A DNA stretch of 64,000 nt from Chamaecrista fasciculata (taxonomy: Eukaryota > Streptophyta > Magnoliopsida > Fabales > Fabaceae), in NCBI GenBank assembly GCA_003254925.1, contig QANZ01031203.1:61539-125538 (forward strand). The letters are read 5' to 3'. Each line of letters begins with the position of its first letter. Within the stretch, counting starts at the first letter, position 1. The notes beneath the pieces were generated by a model. It was not told the origin of the DNA. It made no database searches and was given only the letters and a program-made list of their open reading frames with translations. A program made the position numbers and the translations under genes. Of this stretch, positions 1 through 9,582 are shown in pieces.

Positions 1-165
1 GTTGAGGGGAAATTACAAGTGGTACACTAAACAGAAGAAAAGGAAAAGAGAAACAGAGGAGAAAGATGTGAGCACAGTGCAGAGAAATTAAAAGAAGCAT
101 AGCGGCGTTAGCAACAAGTTGACGCCTGAGTCACTTGCATGGAGTGTATGTATGTATTAGAGTAA

Positions 166-542
166 TTAAGGGAAAGTGCCCCCAGGGCCAGGAGTAGTAT
201 GGGCTGTGGTCCTACCAGTTCCTGGCGTCGCCGCCATCTTGGAGGCCGCGTTGTGCTCACGCGCCTCCCGCTTCTCCAGTTCCGCCTGCCTTATCCTCTC
301 CTTTTTCTTCTCCGTCGCCATCTCTTTCTGCATCGGATCATGTGCCGTCATCCTCTCCGTCTGTACGTTCACATTCAAGATTAAACACAAACAATTACAA
401 AACAATATCATATCACAAGTAATGAAACAACCACCTTCTCCTCAACAGTGGCCTTGGTTTTCTCCATGCCAGACCTAGCAGAAGCCCCAATGTTGCCTGC
501 TGTTTCCTTCACCGACTCTGCTGCTTTCTTTGCTGTCTCCAT
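166..542 (-). CDS. Group 1 LEA protein (LEA_1 / D-113 type)
   Basis: This is a late embryogenesis abundant protein of the LEA_1 family: small, hydrophilic and largely unstructured, accumulating in drying seeds and stressed tissue, where the family is thought to protect proteins and membranes. Two exons are visible on the minus strand, 542-435 and 360-166, joined by a 74-bp GT-AG intron at a codon boundary, giving 100 residues. The N-terminal 36 residues form a Lys/Ala/Glu-rich amphipathic helix with no bulky hydrophobic core. Exon 2 begins with the family signature TERMTAHDPMQKEMA, followed by a charged helix (KKERIRQAELEKREAREHNAA) broken only by what the family allows, and a Gly/Thr/Pro tail. 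The start at 542 is the first Met of the amphipathic helix. Length and intron position fit small plant LEA_1 genes. The reading frame is intact. The promoter carries an ABRE-type G-box. Confidence 0.93.
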
Positions 543-610
543 TTTTCACTCTTTCTTTTCTTTTTCTGATGATATCACTATTCACCCTCTCCCTCTTCAT
601 GCCTTCACTT

Positions 611-709
611 ATTTATACATATTCTGCTGGCTACGTGTACAGACAATGGTACGCGTGGCATGTTTCCAAAGGTAATAAGGCTCAACATCCGACACGTAAC
701 TGCCACGTG
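611..709 (-). promoter_or_regulatory. Core promoter of the LEA gene: TATA box and ABRE-type G-box
   Basis: Read on the minus strand, a TATAAAT box lies at 617-611, about 70 bp before the LEA start codon. Upstream of it is a perfect G-box CACGTG at 704-709 in the context ACACGTGGCA, which matches an ABA-responsive element. Further ACGT cores lie at about 632-639 and 693-698. ABRE/G-box elements bound by bZIP factors are the usual drivers of LEA genes in seeds and under drought. Function is inferred from motif and position. Confidence 0.6.
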
Positions 710-1910
710 TCTGTTAAGCAGCATCTTCAGGACTGCATTGGGAGTTTGGCAAAGTTAGTTATGCACGCGTTGGTTCCTTAGCGCCTATTACTATTACTCT
801 ATTATTTATGTATAATAAATTGAACGTTATCTTCTCATTTCCCAAAGCATGACTCAATGAAATCGAACGACTTCCAAGATAACTAAACAATTCGCTTTTA
901 TGGTTGACAGTTGACACAGTTGAATTCAGATTGGATGAACAAAATAAGAGAAGAGAAAAAAAATGGTGAAAAAGTGAATGAGAGATGCGAGTCGGTTGAC
1001 AGTGGGAGCTAGTGGGCTGTAAATTATTCAAAACGGCCCAGTAATGTAGTTTGATCATATTACACACGTAGGTTTTTAGTAACCCAAATTTTCTTTTTTT
1101 GTTTTTGTCAATTCCCGTAGATCATAGCCCACAATAGTGAACAGGCTATTCATTATGAGTTTTGAGTTTGATTGGTTGACAAATTAAAGAAGAAAAAGCA
1201 CAGCTTGAATAATGTATAAATGTACAGCAAAGCCCGCTACAACCATAGGCCTCAATAATATTCCGTCTTCGTTTGACCAGTGACGATAAATGGAAGATAA
1301 AATAAAAAAACGGGGTTTGACGTATGTCGGGTCTATCCGTTTCTTCAGTAGTAGGCGGAATATGTCAATTATGTGGTCCATTGTTTACAAGTTTAAGAAT
1401 TCCGGGACCAATCGCGGTTTATTTACTTCATCTGCAGGATAAAAGATTTGTATCTTACTTTCTTAATTAATGACGCACACTTTATCAGAACTTGGTTCCA
1501 TTAAATGAATGTGACTACTTAAGGACAAAAACATTCAATTTCATTCAAAACGGAACAGACAAAATGATCGAGAAGAAGAATGAAAAGAAAAGGGGATAAT
1601 TGGAAAAACGAGGGCGATGCTTTTCTTTTTATGGGCGATGCGTTTTCCCTTAATCAAACAAATGAGAAAGCTTTCCAAAAAACAAGTATAGTAGAAGAAA
1701 TAAACATGTCCATAAGTAATGAAGATGTGTGTTTTATAAATAAAAAAAGAATGAAAAGAAGAGAGTTGGTGAGAGTATGTAGAATACAAGTGGTCGCACG
1801 TTAGAAAGAAAGAGGGAAAAGAAAATGGAGATATTGTGAGGTAAGGTAGTAAGGTGCAATCGAAATGAATGCAACTGCCTCCACATGGAACCACGTCAAC
1901 TACCTCTATA
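710..1910. other. Intergenic DNA, no gene seen
   Basis: AT-rich DNA upstream of the LEA gene. Open frames here on either strand are short, rich in Ser/Phe/Leu or Lys, and match no family I recognise. Purine-rich tracts at about 1560-1840 explain the frames there. Confidence 0.6.
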
Positions 1911-2090
1911 TCTTATATTATATGGCTCCACCCCTTTCTGGTCGTCCATGTTTAAAACTATAGTCTATGAAATTAAAAATAAGAGAAAATTTACTATTTG
2001 GTCTCTCTTTCTTTACTAAGTTAACAATTTAGTCCCTTATTTATTTTACATACATATTTGCGTGCCCGTTAGGGCACGCAAAGCCCCTAG
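1911..2090 (+). mobile_element. Short non-autonomous Helitron, copy 1
   Basis: The 180-bp element starts with TC (TCTTATATTATATGG) after a host A and ends with CTAG before a host T, the A^T insertion preference of Helitrons, with no target duplication. Its 3' end has the diagnostic hairpin: GCGTGCCC, loop GTTA, GGGCACGC, lying 10 bases before CTAG. Other copies at 29990-30168 and 54170-54358 share both ends. It is far too short to code for RepHel, so it was moved by an autonomous relative elsewhere. Confidence 0.8.
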
Positions 2091-2617
2091 TATATATATA
2101 TTGGAATCACACGCGCACTCTTCTTCTTGGAAAATAATTAAATAAAAGCCATATAATTATTTAAATGTTTTCTTTTTCATCCCAAAAATCTAAAATCGAA
2201 TACCCTCTCGATCGAATCATATATAGCTTATAGCTGGACCGTCTTAGCCGGCATCACATACAACCAGAACTCGACTGCACGTATGTGTGAGTGTGAGAAC
2301 CAACGAATACTCCACTTCCATCTCCCTTCCACTTTCCAAATTTTATTTTTAAAATCTAAAAAACTATTATTATTTTTTTTTATTTCTTTAAATAATTCAA
2401 TCACTCACTAAAATTAGAAATAGTAAATTACAGTCATTTTTCATGAAATCAAAAGTAAATTACATTACAATTATCTTATAGTTTTTTTTTAATCTCATCA
2501 CCTATATAGTTATAGTTTTAACTAAAAGTGAATATGTACTGTATAAAAAGGTAATTTTATTAAATATGATATCTCTGCAACATATGATATCATCATCTAT
2601 TTTGATCTTGCGTGTAT

Positions 2618-3016
2618 AAAACTCTTTTTTTTTTGTTGCCAAAAGTATTTTTTTTATCCCTAAATTTTACACCATTTCTCAATTCTATTTTTAATTTTTT
2701 CGGTCAATTTCGTCCTCAATATTCATATTTTGGTCAATTCTATCATTTATTTTTACTTTAGTCAAATATTAATGACAAAATCTACTTGACTAATAATATG
2801 TAATGTAAAATTAATAAAAAAAATTCAAGTACTAAATCAAATTCAAAAATAGGATGAAGTCTGACGTTAATTTATTGAAAGAAGTAAGTCAAATGATAAA
2901 TTTAATCAAAATGTAAAATATTGAGGACGAAATTGATGAAAAAAAAAATTGAGGACCAAATTCATAGTTGGTGTAAAAAAGGATGTTTTTGCCTTTTGCT
3001 TTTTTGCTCTAGCTGG
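2618..3016. mobile_element. MITE-like inverted-repeat element, possibly Mutator-type
   Basis: The two halves are imperfect inverted repeats of each other over roughly 150 bp. The left arm (about 2623-2780) and right arm (about 2860-3005) share blocks such as AATTTCGTCCTCAATAT and its complement. The 9-bp word TGCGTGTAT flanks both sides, at 2609-2617 and 3017-3025, and is a candidate target duplication. Nine bases would fit a Mutator-like element. The extreme tips pair poorly, so the exact ends are uncertain. No coding capacity. Confidence 0.5.
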
Positions 3017-3025
3017 TGCGTGTAT

Positions 3026-4207
3026 GAAAAACCTTTGAACGTTTTCTGAGTATATAAGGAAGGATCTTTAAATAGAAAGCAAAAATGAATATATGGTGAT
3101 CAATACTATTATTTTTATACAGACATAGTGATGATATATATATCATAATTAAGCTTCATTCCATTTTTAAGTAACATGTTATATAATATATATACATGTA
3201 TACATAATTACATACACTGATACACACAATGAGGTGAAATATAATAGCCAACCTCTTTTCAAAGGTGGGCATTTAATAATATCTGAGTATTATTAAGTGA
3301 ATATCATGTCGATATATCCTTAAAGAAATAAGTAATAAAGATTTAATAAAAGCTATATAAAACAAATATGTATATATTTAATAACAATAATCCAAATTAT
3401 GCAATTAAAATCCATGGGGAAAGGGCCAGAGCCCAAAAGGTCTATGCGTCATTAATATAAGAAAGTAACAAATGCTAATCAATTATCGGCTGGAGATTAT
3501 GATTATCCAGGTTCGAAAGTTCCAATATAAAAAAATACTGGAGTAGTGATAGAGCTAGCCAACCGCCGGCAACGCCATTGCCCAATTATTCAAATCATAA
3601 AAATTGAGACAATTTATATATGGGCAATTATATTGACAGAATGTTAATTAATCCACGTAATTATTTTGCCAACTGTGTGCACAAAATTATATTTCGTAAA
3701 TCTATTACCATTACTCTTCTTAATCTAAGAGTACAAATTAAGTAGCCAACTTTTTTTATAAAAAAAAAAATAATGATATGGCCCGTTGGCATGTGTGATC
3801 TGTTTACTAACTATGGCTTCCATGAATTGTGAGTGAAGTTATTTTTCTACATTATATTCATTTGGTGACTACTCTACCTCTTTAATAACGGAAAGAGATA
3901 ATACTCAATTGGAAGTTTCAGTGGTTAACTAGGCTCATATTTTACCTCAGTTACAGTATAGTCATTACTAACTTACTACCATAACCTTCAAAATATAGAC
4001 ATATCAAATCACAATCACAAGAATATTACGGCTCTAACTTTTCTAGTTGCCAAGGGCCTCTGTTAATTTCTACTTCCAACATACTTAACCCTTGCATAGA
4101 TCTATTATATATGTACAGTATTTCATTTTCTATAATTAATGCACTTTGGGGTGTTACAAATGTGAGAGTAATCTAGTAATTAAGAATTTTGAGTTTGAAA
4201 CTCATCT
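3026..4207. other. AT-rich intergenic DNA, no gene seen
   Basis: Low-complexity A/T DNA with (TA)n runs near 3120-3200. I found no long open frame, tRNA or transposon end that I could support. Confidence 0.6.
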
Positions 4208-4215
4208 TCCACAAT

Positions 4216-4561
4216 CTATGAAGCATGGACACTGACACGGACACGGGACACGACACGGACACGGACACGACGACACGTCAAACTCTCAAAATTACGCGAC
4301 ACGACACGGCATATATTTATATATATAAATAATTAAATATTCATAATTTTTAATAAAAAAATTAAAAATTACAATTTTTATTCATAATATATGTCGTATC
4401 TATTATTATTTTCTCTTGCCTATTATGTTAAAGTTACAAAAAATTGATTTATATTCTAAAATTTATGGATATGTGTCGTGTCGGTGTCATACGAGTGTCG
4501 GACACTGACACGTGTCTGACACGGCGACACGCCTTCAAAATGAAGTGTCCATGCTTCCTAG
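4216..4561. mobile_element. hAT-type MITE with an 8-bp target duplication
   Basis: The 346-bp element has terminal inverted repeats of 18 bp, CTATGAAGCATGGACACT on the left and the complement of AGTGTCCATGCTTCCTAG on the right, with one mismatch. Perfect 8-bp direct repeats TCCACAAT flank it at 4208-4215 and 4562-4569, the duplication length of the hAT superfamily. Just inside both ends are arrays of a GACAC/CGACACG motif in opposite orientation, with an AT-rich centre. It has no open frame and needs a transposase from elsewhere. Confidence 0.85.
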
Positions 4562-5341
4562 TCCACAATAATTGAATTGCACAAGTGTGATGAAATACAG
4601 GAGGGGCAGTATTTGGTGGGAAATTTACTGTGTTGATTATGTAAGGCTGTCGCTGCCTTGTGCAAATCCCTTGACATGTGGGGGTTTATTCCAACTAGGC
4701 AGATTTCGTGTTATAATTAACGAACACAAATTTCAAACGAAATTTCATACCACCTACATTAATTTACCTCTACTTAATTAGTACGTACTTACTTACTCGA
4801 TCCTATAAACGTACAGAAATACATAGCCTCAGCTCTAAACCTTTCTATTTCAGGCCAAAAAAAAAAATTAAGCCTTTCTAGGTCTACTCTAAATAATTAA
4901 TTAGTACTAAGATTTTTATGAAAGAAATATAATACATATACAGACAGGGAAAGGTAATTAATTAAGGAGCATGAATATAAACAAATATAGAATATAGAAT
5001 ATTAACATTTGTTTAATGATGAAAAAGTGGAAGATTGGGGACCATTGAGTTGCAAGACTCTATCTTGCATTTGTCAGACAGGGATTCATCTAATCCTTGC
5101 TCTCAAGACAGCTGGTTCTTTTTTAGTTTTAAAAGATGTTCCTTTTTTTTAATAATTGCTTGTCCTCTCTGATCTTGTCATATGTATGTATGCATACTAT
5201 ATATAATACATGATTTTCCTGTCTTGGTTTGCTCCAGAAATCACAAATAATATAATCTCCCCTGGGCTTTTTCCGTTTGAATCACTACATACTATATATC
5301 GGTACTCTGTGTGTGTGTTTGTGTTGTTGTTCATAGTTTTG

Positions 5342-5875
5342 ATGATGGAGAAGAAATTGAGACAAGGTAGATGTTTGGGAGAGCTGGGAAATTACTCAAA
5401 CAGAGGTTGCCCATTGATGCACAAACACTCCCAAACAATATCCAAAAGTAGCAATAATCCTCCCAAGATACGCATAATTCACATATTTGCACCAGAGATT
5501 ATCAAGACCGATGCTGCAAACTTCAGAGAATTAGTTCAGAGGTTGACTGGAAAGCCATCTTCTTCTGAGAAGCATAGCAAAAAGAAGAAGCCAACATTGA
5601 TAGCAAGAGATCATCATCAAGATGAGTCCCACAAGCCCAGAAATATTATTGATCAGTCGAAGGAGAGACTAGTGATGAAGAAAGAACAAGTAGGACTTTG
5701 CTGCAATATTAATGATCATGTCATCAACAGCTCATCATGTGCTAGTAGTGGTGGCTACTTGGGAGGCTTCTCTGATTTGGAAGGCTTTATTTCTGAGCTT
5801 GCTCAATTCCCTTTGCTTCCTTTGGATTTCAATGATTCTCACTTTCACGCCTTTGAACAACAACCTCACCTTTAA
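5342..5875 (+). CDS. VQ-motif protein, VQ17/VQ25-like
   Basis: VQ proteins are small plant nuclear cofactors that bind WRKY transcription factors, and some are MAP-kinase substrates. The protein has 177 residues in one exon. The VQ motif FRELVQRLTG lies at residues 61-70. The preceding block (KIRIIHIFAPEIIKTDAAN, about 42-60) is the conserved lead-in of the VQ17/VQ18/VQ25 group and helps set it apart from chloroplast-type VQ proteins. A basic KKKKP stretch at about 77-85 could serve nuclear import, and the C-terminus is acidic and hydrophobic (GGFSDLEGFISELAQF). The frame is open upstream to 5210, but those residues are hydrophobic and unlike the family, so I prefer the MMEKKL start; the second Met at 5345 is equally possible. 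Lack of introns is normal for the family. Confidence 0.9.
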   Translation: MMEKKLRQGRCLGELGNYSNRGCPLMHKHSQTISKSSNNPPKIRIIHIFAPEIIKTDAANFRELVQRLTGKPSSSEKHSKKKKPTLIARDHHQDESHKPRNIIDQSKERLVMKKEQVGLCCNINDHVINSSSCASSGGYLGGFSDLEGFISELAQFPLLPLDFNDSHFHAFEQQPHL

Positions 5876-7450
5876 TTAATTTTATTCCATTATTTCCATA
5901 TACATTTTCCTTCATTTAATTTGTTTTACCCGGACCCCTTCTACATATATATGTAGATAAGCGTAATTACATATATACATATAATTAATATATATATATA
6001 TATTTTGGTTTCTTAATTCTTGTGACTACAGGTCAGATTTAGAGATATACCCTTCTCTTTCCCTAATTTTCTCTTAGATGCATAGAGAGTGGCTAGCTAA
6101 CTGTTATTTATACTTGAAGGCAAACTCTTGTTAATCATCAATCATGTAAACCAAACCAGAGTTACAGTTGAAATGTTTATTTTGAGTACTGGACAGAGCA
6201 TGTTTCTTCTTGTTTTGAAAATGGCGTGGCATATATATAGATACGGTTTGTTTGTCCTTTTCTGTGTGTGTCTCTCTCTTTCTGTGAGTTGCGTGAGGCA
6301 TGCTGGGTAAGTTGGAAAATTGGAATCGCTCGTGACTTCCATGGCCATATATATATATATATATCAGTGCGTACTTCATATGATTTCGCAGTCTTCAGTA
6401 CCAACCATCATCTTCATTCGGTTTTATTTCATGCGTAGGTAATAGCGATCGATGCAGATTGTATATATATATATATATATGTTTTATCCAAGATGTGCTT
6501 CTGTTTCATCATATATTAGTAAGTACTGATATAATATACGTCGAGAAGTTCCTTGTCTTTGGCAGATGGATCGATTAGTAAAAATGACAGCATAAACAGT
6601 TCAACTGCATCTGGTAATGTGTCATTGATTTAGAATAATTAACAAGTCCACACTTTCACTCACTGCGTTTTCTGATCTATTGCATTCGACCTATATCCAT
6701 GTTTCATTTGTAGATTGGCATCTGAATTCCAAACCCATTCTTTTTTCGGAGACCATTGAGCCATTTGATTTAAGATCCTTTCTTCAGATTCTTGTTGCTC
6801 TTTGGTACCGGCCACTACTTCAATGTTAGCTTTGAAAGCGAAAGGCATAATATTAGCTTTGCAATTAGAGGAATGTTTGCTTTCATATTTTATCACAAAT
6901 TAATGTGAACATCAGTAGCTAAAATGTAGAACCACTAAATATAATTAAGTCTCTCTCGAACAACGAATGCAATAATAATCTAGGATCAATCCAACAAGTA
7001 ATTAAACTCATGGTTATAAAATTGAGGCAGGCGAAATTTTTTTTTTCTTTGGATTAGATTTGAAGATTTTTTTTTTTATGAAGTAAAAAATGAATCAAGA
7101 ACAGTAATTTCAAAACTAAGAAATAAATATTCAAAATATTTCTTCCAGCGTTGGTTAAAATTAAAAGACCATAATTTTAGTGTATGCTACTCAGAAAAAC
7201 ACAAAATTGGAAAATGTCCAGCTGTTGTGGCTTTTGTTATTAAATGTAAGAGCATATGCTAGAATGAATAAATTCACTTATGTTTCACCTTTTCCGTAAA
7301 AGTTTATGAGATTTTGATTTTGTGTAAAAATATTTTATTAAGATTCTTATTCAACAAAGAGGGGCAAAACCCATTTAGTAGCTCACAGTAACCAATTAAC
7401 CTAACAAAAGTAACTCCTAAACAATCTCTATAGTCTATACAATGCCTCTC
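5876..7450. other. Intergenic DNA with TA microsatellites, no gene seen
   Basis: It holds (TA)n tracts at about 5988-6003, 6344-6363 and 6462-6481. A 78-codon minus-strand frame at 6660-6896 matches no domain I know. The rest is AT-rich with no supported feature. Confidence 0.55.
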
Positions 7451-7456
7451 TAGTCT

Positions 7457-7770
7457 CTACATTGAGTGGGTGGGGGGAGGACTTTCAAAAATACAAATTT
7501 CAAAATCCTGATGATTACATAAAATTGCTAAAGAGTGTGCCATTTGATTAGCTTCTCTAAATGAATGAGAAAGCAGCCACTCTGTACACAATAGGCCAAT
7601 AACTCTGACTCTCAAGGAGATAATCATATACAAAGTCATCTTTGGGTTTATCACTATCTCCAAACAACTCATCATTCCTTCTCTTCCAAATCACCCAAGC
7701 AGCAATACCAAAAGTCGTATTTTTGGTTCTTGGACTCGCAAGGTTAAGCCAAACTCAAAAGGGTGCTTCC
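7457..7770 (-). pseudogene. LINE relic: RNase H-like tail
   Basis: On the minus strand, one frame upstream of 7650 reads FGIAAWVIWKRRNDELFGD, the linker typical of plant L1-type LINEs just before their RNase H-like (RVT_3) domain. A different frame further on (7457-7600) reads WLLSHSFREANQMAHSLA, the conserved end of that domain (the usual form is sHv.Re.N..AH.LA). The two stretches are in different frames, so at least one frameshift separates them, and no reverse transcriptase is left. I see no poly-A tail or target duplication. This is an old, heavily truncated copy. Confidence 0.65.
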
Positions 7771-8068
7771 TTAATAGTTCTTTGACAGCCAAATTAAATT
7801 AGCAAATATATAAAAGTAATGATTATATCATAATTCAATTAGAGAAAACACCTTGACGAAATCGCACACACATATATAGGGTTGCAGGAAGTTATAAGTC
7901 GCTTTCATAGAGTGACTTTCGTGAGTTGGTTTAAATTTTTGTAGCCTAATCATTACATAAAAATAAAAAGAAAAATCGCTTTAACTGCTTTGATATTGAT
8001 AAATTTGCCAACCAAAGTGAGATGGAGAAGATGCTCGATTGTTATGAAGCGAGGGGACTGAGGGTAGT

Positions 8069-8614
8069 TGATACGAGTCTCATATCGGGTAGTTAGCTGA
8101 GAATAAGACACTATATAAGACTTTGGGCTCTCCAACTTCAACAGCTAGCTTTTGAGGTGTGGTTCTCCTAAGAGTTTATACTCGTATCAATTGGTGTTTT
8201 CATTAAGAGCCGACCGACATGGAGGGGGCGATTTATAGGCTGGATTAAGGTACGTACGATGCGTCGTGTTGAATATTAGAAGTTGTATGGAGCCGCCAAA
8301 AGTGGAAAGGACTATCAATGGACCAATGTCGATAATGTGGGCCGCCGTAGACGTCGGCTTTCGAAGGGGTATGTAATGATACGAGTCTCACATCGGGTAG
8401 TTAGCTAAAAGTAAGACACTATATAAAACCTTGGGATCTCCAACTTCAACAATTAACTTTTGATGTGTGATTTTCCTATTGGCTCTCGATGAAAGCACCA
8501 ATTGGTACGAATATAAGCCCTTAGAAGAATACATCCCAAAAACTAACTGTTGAAGTTGAAGAGCCCAAGGTCTTATATAGTGTCTTACTCTCAGCTAACC
8601 CGATGTGAATATCA
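8069..8614. mobile_element. Cluster of TRIM-like LTR fossils
   Basis: A small LTR (8069-8189, 121 bp) begins TGATACGAG and ends CTCGTATCA, with 9-bp inverted tips. It is followed by a primer-binding-like ATTGGTGTTTTCATTAAGAGC variant, an interior of about 190 bp with no open frame, a purine-rich tract, and a second LTR in the same direction from 8377. A further LTR copy lies inverted (about 8503-8614) with its own primer-binding-like stretch, so at least two insertions or a rearrangement are present. The size fits terminal-repeat retrotransposons in miniature. All parts are non-coding, and the LTRs differ at many sites, so the elements are old. Confidence 0.65.
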
Positions 8615-9582
8615 ATAGCACCGTTCTTACGACATATCTATTTGAATTTTGAAACTCTATTTCTTGACATTTATTTTAGATTAAAAATATAAATTTCAAT
8701 ACAATTTAATACTAAAAAGTTACACCAATTCAAAATTTGGCTTAAATATAATAAAAGCTTAATTATAAAAGTATTATAATTCTATTTATTATAGTGAAAA
8801 GTATACTAACTATTATGGTTAAAAAAGTTTTTTTTTTCGTTTCTCATTTTATTTTGAGAATTGTTCTGATTAACTTAGACTTAATTGATGTCGTGTATTT
8901 AATTATGGTAAAAGAGTTTTTTTTTTGGGTAATTACATTTACAAGATCTTGACTTTACTTAAGAGATATTAAAATGCCTATCATTTAGATTAACTTCACA
9001 TCAATAATTAAGAAAAAGTTGTTTTTGATTAGAAAATTGGTTCCCAGTAGTTAAAGAAAAAAACTTAACTAAAATTCTTTATATGTTTGTTATAAAGTTT
9101 GTTCAATTAGAAGCTTGATTTAGATTTTCTCTCTAAGATGATCGGTTATATATAAATTTTTTTTCATATGTCAAATATTTATTGAGGAAACTTATAATAA
9201 AGAGATAAAGAAATTTATATAAAAAAAATGAAAACCATCCATAACATTAATTGGTAAAAAAAATCATTTATTTAGCCAATTACAGGACTAATTTAAAACT
9301 TATTTATTCAATTTAGTTGAATGATAATCGAATATGTGATAATTTTATATAAAATAAAATAAATTACATGTTAGTGTATGACAAAAAAAATATAATAAAT
9401 ATTAATATAAACTTCTGATTTTTCAATTATTGTAATAATAAATATTTTGAAAATAGAATACTAAAATTACGAAGTTTTCCCCCAAAAACTTTGTCCGACC
9501 ATAAAGCAAAATGACTATTTATTTGAAAATATATATTTAGGTAGTCCCCTTCGACTGGTCAGTGAAGTCTTTCGTTCCCGCC
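8615..9582. other. AT-rich intergenic DNA upstream of POLD2
   Basis: Long poly-A and poly-T tracts and no open frame of note. The last 50-100 bp before 9583 are less AT-rich and should hold the transcription start of the next gene. I could not pick out a clear TATA box. Confidence 0.5.

Noticed and set aside
1541-1894. 117-codon minus-strand frame
   Set aside because: Phe/Ser/His-rich translation of purine-rich DNA, with no homology I recognise, no promoter and no intron structure.
4141-4215. SINE-like box B (GAGTTTGAAACTC) next to the hAT MITE
   Set aside because: No box A at the right spacing, no tail and no target duplication could be found.
6660-6896. 78-codon minus-strand frame that might be a LINE or RNase H piece
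   Set aside because: Near a true LINE relic, but I could not find a conserved motif in it.
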